Source: Azospirillum rugosum (GTDB lineage: Bacteria > Pseudomonadota > Alphaproteobacteria > Azospirillales > Azospirillaceae). Taken from it: a stretch of 64,000 nucleotides of DNA. The stretch's first letter is position 1. The number at the start of each line of letters is the position of its first letter. The stretch covers positions 45,627-109,626 of the forward strand of contig NZ_JAGINP010000027.1 in assembly GCF_017876155.1 (NCBI RefSeq), read 5' to 3'. Shown here piece by piece: positions 59,970-64,000 of this stretch. Position numbers and translations under genes: made by a program. A model generated the notes under the pieces. The model had not been told where the DNA came from. It ran no database searches and saw nothing but the letters and a program-made list of their open reading frames with translations.

Positions 59970-61907
59970 ATGGCTCCGAGCAATCCCACCCACAACGCGT
60001 CCACGGTCGACCTCGCGACCGTGCCGCCCGCGTTCGACCACTCGGCGCCGCATGACGCGGCGTCGTTCCCATTGTCCGGAAAAGCCGGCGACCTCCTGGC
60101 CAAGGTGGTCCGGGCCACGGAGCTGTTCTCCGCCGTGGCGCTGGCCGTGGACGTCGTCATCGTCTTCACGTCCGTGGTGCTGCGCTACTTCCTTCATTCA
60201 CCGGTCAGCTGGGCGGAGGAGGTGGCGAGCGCCCTCATGGTCGTGCAGGTCTTCCTCGGCGCCGCGACGACGCTGGCGCGCGGTGGGCATTCCGGCATCG
60301 ACGTCTTCCGCGGCCACCTGCCGGCCTCCTGGCAGGCCTCGATCGTCCAGCTCTGCTACTGGATCGTCCTGGCGGTCTCAGTCGGCCTGTTCCTGTCGAT
60401 GGCCGAACTCACCCTCGACACGATCGAGGACACCACCCCGTTCGGGCTGTCGACCGGGATCTTCACCTACCCGGCGCTGGTCGGCAGCCTGTTCATGGCC
60501 GTCTTCGCCACGGCGAACGCGCTGGCCGGGCCGGCGCGGACGGTGTGGGCGACGCTGGCCGGGGCGGTCGCCCTCGTGGCCGGCGTGTGGGCGTGGAACA
60601 ACGCCGTCCCCGACCACGCGGTCGCGCCCGGCCTCCTGCTCTGCGGCGGTTTCGTCGTCACCCTGCTGATGGGCGTGCCCATCGCGTTTGCGCTGGCCTT
60701 CGCGGCGCTGCTGTACTTCCTGACGAACCCGAACCTGCCGATGCTGATCTACGCCCAGCAGATCCTGTCAGGGTCGGAGCATTTCGTCCTGCTGGCCATT
60801 CCCTTCTTCGTCCTGGCCGGCCTGGCCATGGAGGTCAACGGGATGTCGCTGCGGCTCATCGAGCTGCTGCTCCGGCTGATGGGGCGCGTGCGCGGCGGGT
60901 TCAACCTGATCCTTATCATCGCGACCGCGATCTTCTCCGGCATTTCCGGGTCGAAGCTGGCGGACGTGGCGGCGGTCGGCGGCATCCTGATGCCCGCCAT
61001 CCGCAAGACCCGCCAGGATCCCAACGACGCGGCCGGCCTTCTCGCCTGCACCGCGATCATGTCGGAGACGATCCCGCCCTGCGTGAACATGATCATCTTC
61101 GGCTTCGTCGCGAACATCTCCATCGGCGGGCTGTTCGCCGCCGGCCTGCTGCCCGCCGGCGTGCTGCTGGTGGCGCTGGCGGTGGTCGCCGTCTATTTCG
61201 GCAAGCGCGTCAATCCCGACGAGGCGTTCGAGGTCCGCACGCCGTGGCCGTCGCTGATCGCCGGCGCGCTGGTCGGCCTCGTCATGATCGTGATGATCGG
61301 GCGCGGCGTCATGGCCGGCATCGCCACCTCCACCGAGATCTCCGCCTTCGCCGTGGTCTATGCCCTGGTCATCGGCGGCCTGGCCTTCCGCGAACTCACC
61401 TGGTCGTCGGTCGTCGCCCTGTTCGTCCGCGCGTCGTCGCTGACAGGCGCCATCCTGTTCATCGTCGCCGCGGCGTCCAGCGTGTCCTTCGCGCTGACCA
61501 TCGAGCAGATCCCGCAGCAGCTGTCGGCGCATCTCGTGTCCTTCGGCACCAGCTACGGCAAGGACGTGTTCCTGGTCGCCGCGTCGCTCATGATGATCGT
61601 CTTCGGCGCTGTGCTGGAAGGCGCGCCGGCGCTGATCATCTTCGGCCCGCTGCTGACGCCGATCGCCGCGCAGCTGGGCGTCGACCCGCTGCATTTCGGC
61701 ACGATCATGGTCATCTCCATGGGCCTTGGCCTGTTCTCGCCGCCGGTGGGGCTCGGCCTGTTCGCCACCTGCACCATCACCGGGACCCAGCTGAAGGACG
61801 TCGTCCGGCCGATGGGCAAGTACCTGGCGGTGCTGTTCCTCGCCCTGCTGGTTCTGATTTTCGTGCCGACCTTCTCGTTGCTTCTGCCGCGCCTGTGGGG
61901 ATTCTAG
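59970..61907 (+). CDS. TRAP transporter permease, fused DctQM
   Basis: A 645-residue membrane protein. Residues ~50-200 are the small DctQ part (four helices: SWAEEVASALMVVQVFLGAATTLARGGHSGIDVF). A linker helix (~200-215) joins the DctM part from ~220 on (FVVTLLMGVPIAFALAFAALLYF, GSKLADVAAVGGILMPAIRK, SETIPPCVNMIIFG, FSPPVGLGLFATCTITG). Fused QM permeases are a known TRAP variant. GAGAGG precedes the ATG. It imports the DctP ligand driven by a sodium gradient. Confidence 0.95.
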   Translation: MAPSNPTHNASTVDLATVPPAFDHSAPHDAASFPLSGKAGDLLAKVVRATELFSAVALAVDVVIVFTSVVLRYFLHSPVSWAEEVASALMVVQVFLGAATTLARGGHSGIDVFRGHLPASWQASIVQLCYWIVLAVSVGLFLSMAELTLDTIEDTTPFGLSTGIFTYPALVGSLFMAVFATANALAGPARTVWATLAGAVALVAGVWAWNNAVPDHAVAPGLLLCGGFVVTLLMGVPIAFALAFAALLYFLTNPNLPMLIYAQQILSGSEHFVLLAIPFFVLAGLAMEVNGMSLRLIELLLRLMGRVRGGFNLILIIATAIFSGISGSKLADVAAVGGILMPAIRKTRQDPNDAAGLLACTAIMSETIPPCVNMIIFGFVANISIGGLFAAGLLPAGVLLVALAVVAVYFGKRVNPDEAFEVRTPWPSLIAGALVGLVMIVMIGRGVMAGIATSTEISAFAVVYALVIGGLAFRELTWSSVVALFVRASSLTGAILFIVAAASSVSFALTIEQIPQQLSAHLVSFGTSYGKDVFLVAASLMMIVFGAVLEGAPALIIFGPLLTPIAAQLGVDPLHFGTIMVISMGLGLFSPPVGLGLFATCTITGTQLKDVVRPMGKYLAVLFLALLVLIFVPTFSLLLPRLWGF

Positions 61908-61940
61908 AATGCGGACCGGCCGAGACGCGGAGGAAGCGCC

Positions 61941-62984
61941 ATGAGCACCATACAGGACGTCGCCCGGCGTGCGGGGGTTTCCAACAGCACGGTGTCCAAC
62001 GTGCTGAACGGCCGCACCAACCGCATGCGCGCCGACACGCTCGCCCGCATCGAGGCCGCCATCCAGGAACTGGGCTTCCAGCCGAACCGGGCGGCGCGCC
62101 TGCTCAAGACGGGGCACACGCCGCTGATCGGGCTGCTGGTGCCGTCGATCGCCAACCCCAGCTACGCGGCGCTGGGGCAGGAGGTCGAGACGGCCGCGCG
62201 CCAGCAGGGCCATCGGGTGCTGATGGGCAACACCCACCGCAGCCCCGAGAACGAGATGGAGTTCTTCGCCGACCTGCTGTCGCACGGCGCGCGCGGCGTG
62301 ATCGTCTTCTCGTCCCTGCTCGACGACAGCTACTTCCAGCAGTATGTCGAGCGCGGCCTCGTGGTGGTGAGCTTCGACAGCCGGCCGGGGCATGACCGGA
62401 CGCCGGTGGTCGACTATGTGTCGATGGACAACTTCGCCGCCGGCCGGCTCGCCGTCGATCACCTCCGCGGCTTCGGGCACAGCCGTCTGGCCTTCCTCAG
62501 CGCCAGCGGACAGACGACCAGCCGCCGGGAGAAGATCGCCGGCTTCCTGGCGGCGGCGCAGGAGGCCGGAATCGCGGACAGCGTCCAGGTGCTGTCCGGC
62601 CGGACCTGCTCGGAATACGGCGACGCGGAGATGGCCGAGGTCGGCCGTGCCCTGGCCGGGGAGGTGGCGGCGTCCGCGGCGCCGCCGACCGGCGTCGTCA
62701 CCATCAACGACATGCTGGCCATCGGCTTCATCGCCGGCCTGGCCGAGCGTGGCCTGAGGGTTCCGGAGGACATCTCCGTCGTCGGCATGGACAACATCCT
62801 TCTCGCGACCCTGGTCAGCCCGCCGCTCACCTCGATCGGCGGACCGCTGACGGAGATGGCCCACACCATGATCGACCGCGTGGTCCAGCGCCTTGCCGAC
62901 CCCGGGATCGCGCCGGCCGAATTCCTCTTCGCGCCGGCGCTGGTCCCGCGCGGATCGGTCGGGCCGCCGCGCATGGCGCGGTAA
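61941..62984 (+). CDS. LacI family regulator of the TRAP operon
   Basis: A 347-residue protein: N-terminal HTH (STIQDVARRAGVSNSTVSNVLNGRTNRMRADT), hinge helix (NRAARLLKTGHTPLIGLLVPSIANP) and a type-I periplasmic-binding-like effector domain ending with MDNILLATLVSPPLTSI. It lies 33 bp after the permease gene with GAGGAAG before the ATG, so it is cotranscribed and probably autoregulated through the two operators near 58740 and 58786. The inducer is likely the sugar or sugar acid imported. Confidence 0.94.
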   Translation: MSTIQDVARRAGVSNSTVSNVLNGRTNRMRADTLARIEAAIQELGFQPNRAARLLKTGHTPLIGLLVPSIANPSYAALGQEVETAARQQGHRVLMGNTHRSPENEMEFFADLLSHGARGVIVFSSLLDDSYFQQYVERGLVVVSFDSRPGHDRTPVVDYVSMDNFAAGRLAVDHLRGFGHSRLAFLSASGQTTSRREKIAGFLAAAQEAGIADSVQVLSGRTCSEYGDAEMAEVGRALAGEVAASAAPPTGVVTINDMLAIGFIAGLAERGLRVPEDISVVGMDNILLATLVSPPLTSIGGPLTEMAHTMIDRVVQRLADPGIAPAEFLFAPALVPRGSVGPPRMAR

Positions 62985-63107
62985 GGCCGCGGGCCGAAGA
63001 CAGCACACACAGCGGAACGGACAGTCCCCCGGCGCGCGATGGCGGCGCCGACGGGAGGCGTCTGCCCGCGGACCAACGACAACCGATACACTCTGAAGGA
63101 GCAAACC

Positions 63108-63869
63108 ATGGGTTCACTGGTTGGCAAGCGCGCTCTCGTCACGGGAGCCGGGCATGGCATCGGCAAGGCGGTCGCTGAGGGGCTCCTCCGGGCGGGCTGC
63201 GATCTGGCGATCCACTATCGCTCGGGTGAGGAAGGGCCGCTGGAACTCGTCGCCCTGGCGGAGTCGCTCGGCCGCCGGGCCAGCCACTTCCAGGCCGACC
63301 TGACCGACGAGACGGCCGTGACCGCCCTGGTGACGCAGGCGGTCGGCTTCCTCGGCGGCCTCGACGTCCTCGTCAACAACGCCGGCGGGCTGGTCGAGCG
63401 GCGCCGCCTGGAGCAGGTGGACCTGCCGTTCTGGCAGAAGGTCATCGACATCAACATGACGACGACGATGCTGATCACGCGCGAGGCGGTGCCGCACCTC
63501 GCCGACGCCGGTGGGGCCTCGATCATCAACCTGTCGTCCCTGGCCGGGCGCAAGGGTGGGCACGCCGGCTCGCTCGTCTACTCCATGACCAAGGGCGCGA
63601 TCCTGACCCTGACCCGGGCGCTGGCCGCCGAACTGGCCCCCCGCGGCATCCGCGTGAACGCCGTGGCGCCGGGCCTCATCCTCGGCACGCGCTTCCACAA
63701 CACGCACACGACCAAGGAGTCCGCTGACGAGACCATCCGCGGGATTCCGCTGGGACGCGCCGGCGACGTCTACGACGTCGCCCGGCCGATCGTCTTCCTG
63801 GCGTCCGAATACGACGGCTTCATCACCGGTGAGACGATCGACATCAACGGCGGCGTGTACTGCGCCTGA
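63108..63869 (+). CDS. SDR family dehydrogenase of the TRAP operon
   Basis: A 253-residue classical SDR from ATG 63108 with AAGGAG upstream. TGAGHGIGKAV, NNAGG, Ser in NLSSLAG, Tyr/Lys in YSMTK and NGGVYCA near the end are intact. It follows the LacI gene by 123 bp. It is the only catabolic enzyme visible in this operon before the window ends, and probably performs the first oxidation of the compound taken up by DctP-DctQM. Confidence 0.92.
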   Translation: MGSLVGKRALVTGAGHGIGKAVAEGLLRAGCDLAIHYRSGEEGPLELVALAESLGRRASHFQADLTDETAVTALVTQAVGFLGGLDVLVNNAGGLVERRRLEQVDLPFWQKVIDINMTTTMLITREAVPHLADAGGASIINLSSLAGRKGGHAGSLVYSMTKGAILTLTRALAAELAPRGIRVNAVAPGLILGTRFHNTHTTKESADETIRGIPLGRAGDVYDVARPIVFLASEYDGFITGETIDINGGVYCA

Positions 63870-63905
63870 CCCTGCGATGATGGTTCGCCGCTCTCCGCCG
63901 TCCCA

Positions 63906-63925
63906 CTACGGTATGCACACATCTC
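63906..63925 (-). repeat. 20-bp GAAATGTGTGCATACCGTAG element, copy 3
   Basis: On the minus strand this reads GAGATGTGTGCATACCGTAG. It lies 37 bp after the SDR stop and just before repeat copy J. Confidence 0.6.
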
Positions 63926-63955
63926 GCGGATGCGATAATGCATTGAGCAGCATGG

Positions 63956-64000
63956 AAAAAGCCCCTCTCCCCTTGGGGGAGAGGGGTTGGGGGTGAGGGG
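63956..64000. repeat. GC-rich hairpin repeat, copy J, cut by window edge
   Basis: GCCCCTCTCCCC-TTG-GGGGAGAGGGG with TTGGGGGTGAGGGG, the left arm of the paired repeat; the other arm would be outside the window. It may terminate the TRAP operon. Confidence 0.8.

Overview
The window is about 64 kb of very GC-rich DNA (G/C in most third codon positions) with dense, often overlapping genes. Clade-I nosRZDFYLX with a tatA/E-type gene, an alphaproteobacterial-type LexA box (GAAC-N7-GAAC), many ABC/TRAP uptake systems and a home-made family of CCCCTCTCCCC...GGGGAGAGGGG intergenic repeats point to a root-associated, Azospirillum-like alphaproteobacterium. No rRNA, tRNA, CRISPR array, transposase or phage gene was seen, so this looks like ordinary accessory/catabolic chromosome or chromid sequence.

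Layout. (1) 1-8.5 kb: a minus-strand operon (38-residue membrane peptide, SDR, GMC oxidoreductase, DoxX-like protein cut by the window edge) diverges from a gamma-glutamyltransferase-like gene across a perfect 20-bp palindrome. A LysR gene then diverges from an omega-amino acid:pyruvate aminotransferase and a methylmalonate-semialdehyde dehydrogenase (beta-alanine type catabolism). (2) 8.5-21.8 kb: a PucR-type regulator, an MFS carrier, a 2-hydroxyacid dehydrogenase, a DUF1185 protein, a ProVWX-like betaine ABC importer, and an oxygenase operon (flavin reductase, aldehyde dehydrogenase, luciferase-like monooxygenase, alpha/beta hydrolase, CMD and NIPSNAP proteins). The enzyme set matches the trigonelline (N-methylnicotinate betaine) degradation scheme. 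(3) 22.1-24.8 kb: an SOS-box-preceded pair, a radical SAM DNA-repair candidate and a DUF4130-UdgX fusion. (4) 25-34.6 kb: nosR-nosZ-nosD-nosF-nosY-nosL-nosX-tatE for nitrous oxide reduction, preceded by a CRP/FNR-type box. (5) 34.7-46.4 kb: mixed genes, including a serine hydrolase, egtD-egtB for ergothioneine, a MprF-like flippase that lacks its synthase domain and runs into egtD, an MDR dehydrogenase, a CtaG-like protein, a Tat-exported SDR, another SDR and a TPR-GT41 glycosyltransferase. (6) 46.4-55.4 kb: a 3-keto acid pathway (BKACE cleavage enzyme, SDR, lambda-crystallin-like dehydrogenase) with a Liv-type ABC importer in which LivM, LivG and LivF are one reading frame, plus a GntR regulator. 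(7) 55.3-64 kb: a tautomerase, an SDR without its catalytic Tyr, LysR, a YcaQ/AlkZ-type DNA glycosylase, and a DctP-DctQM TRAP operon with LacI regulator and SDR behind a pair of LacI-like operators.

Most modules follow one plan: an importer for a small plant- or soil-derived acid or betaine, two or three oxidoreductases and a dedicated regulator, separated by the GC-rich hairpin repeats.
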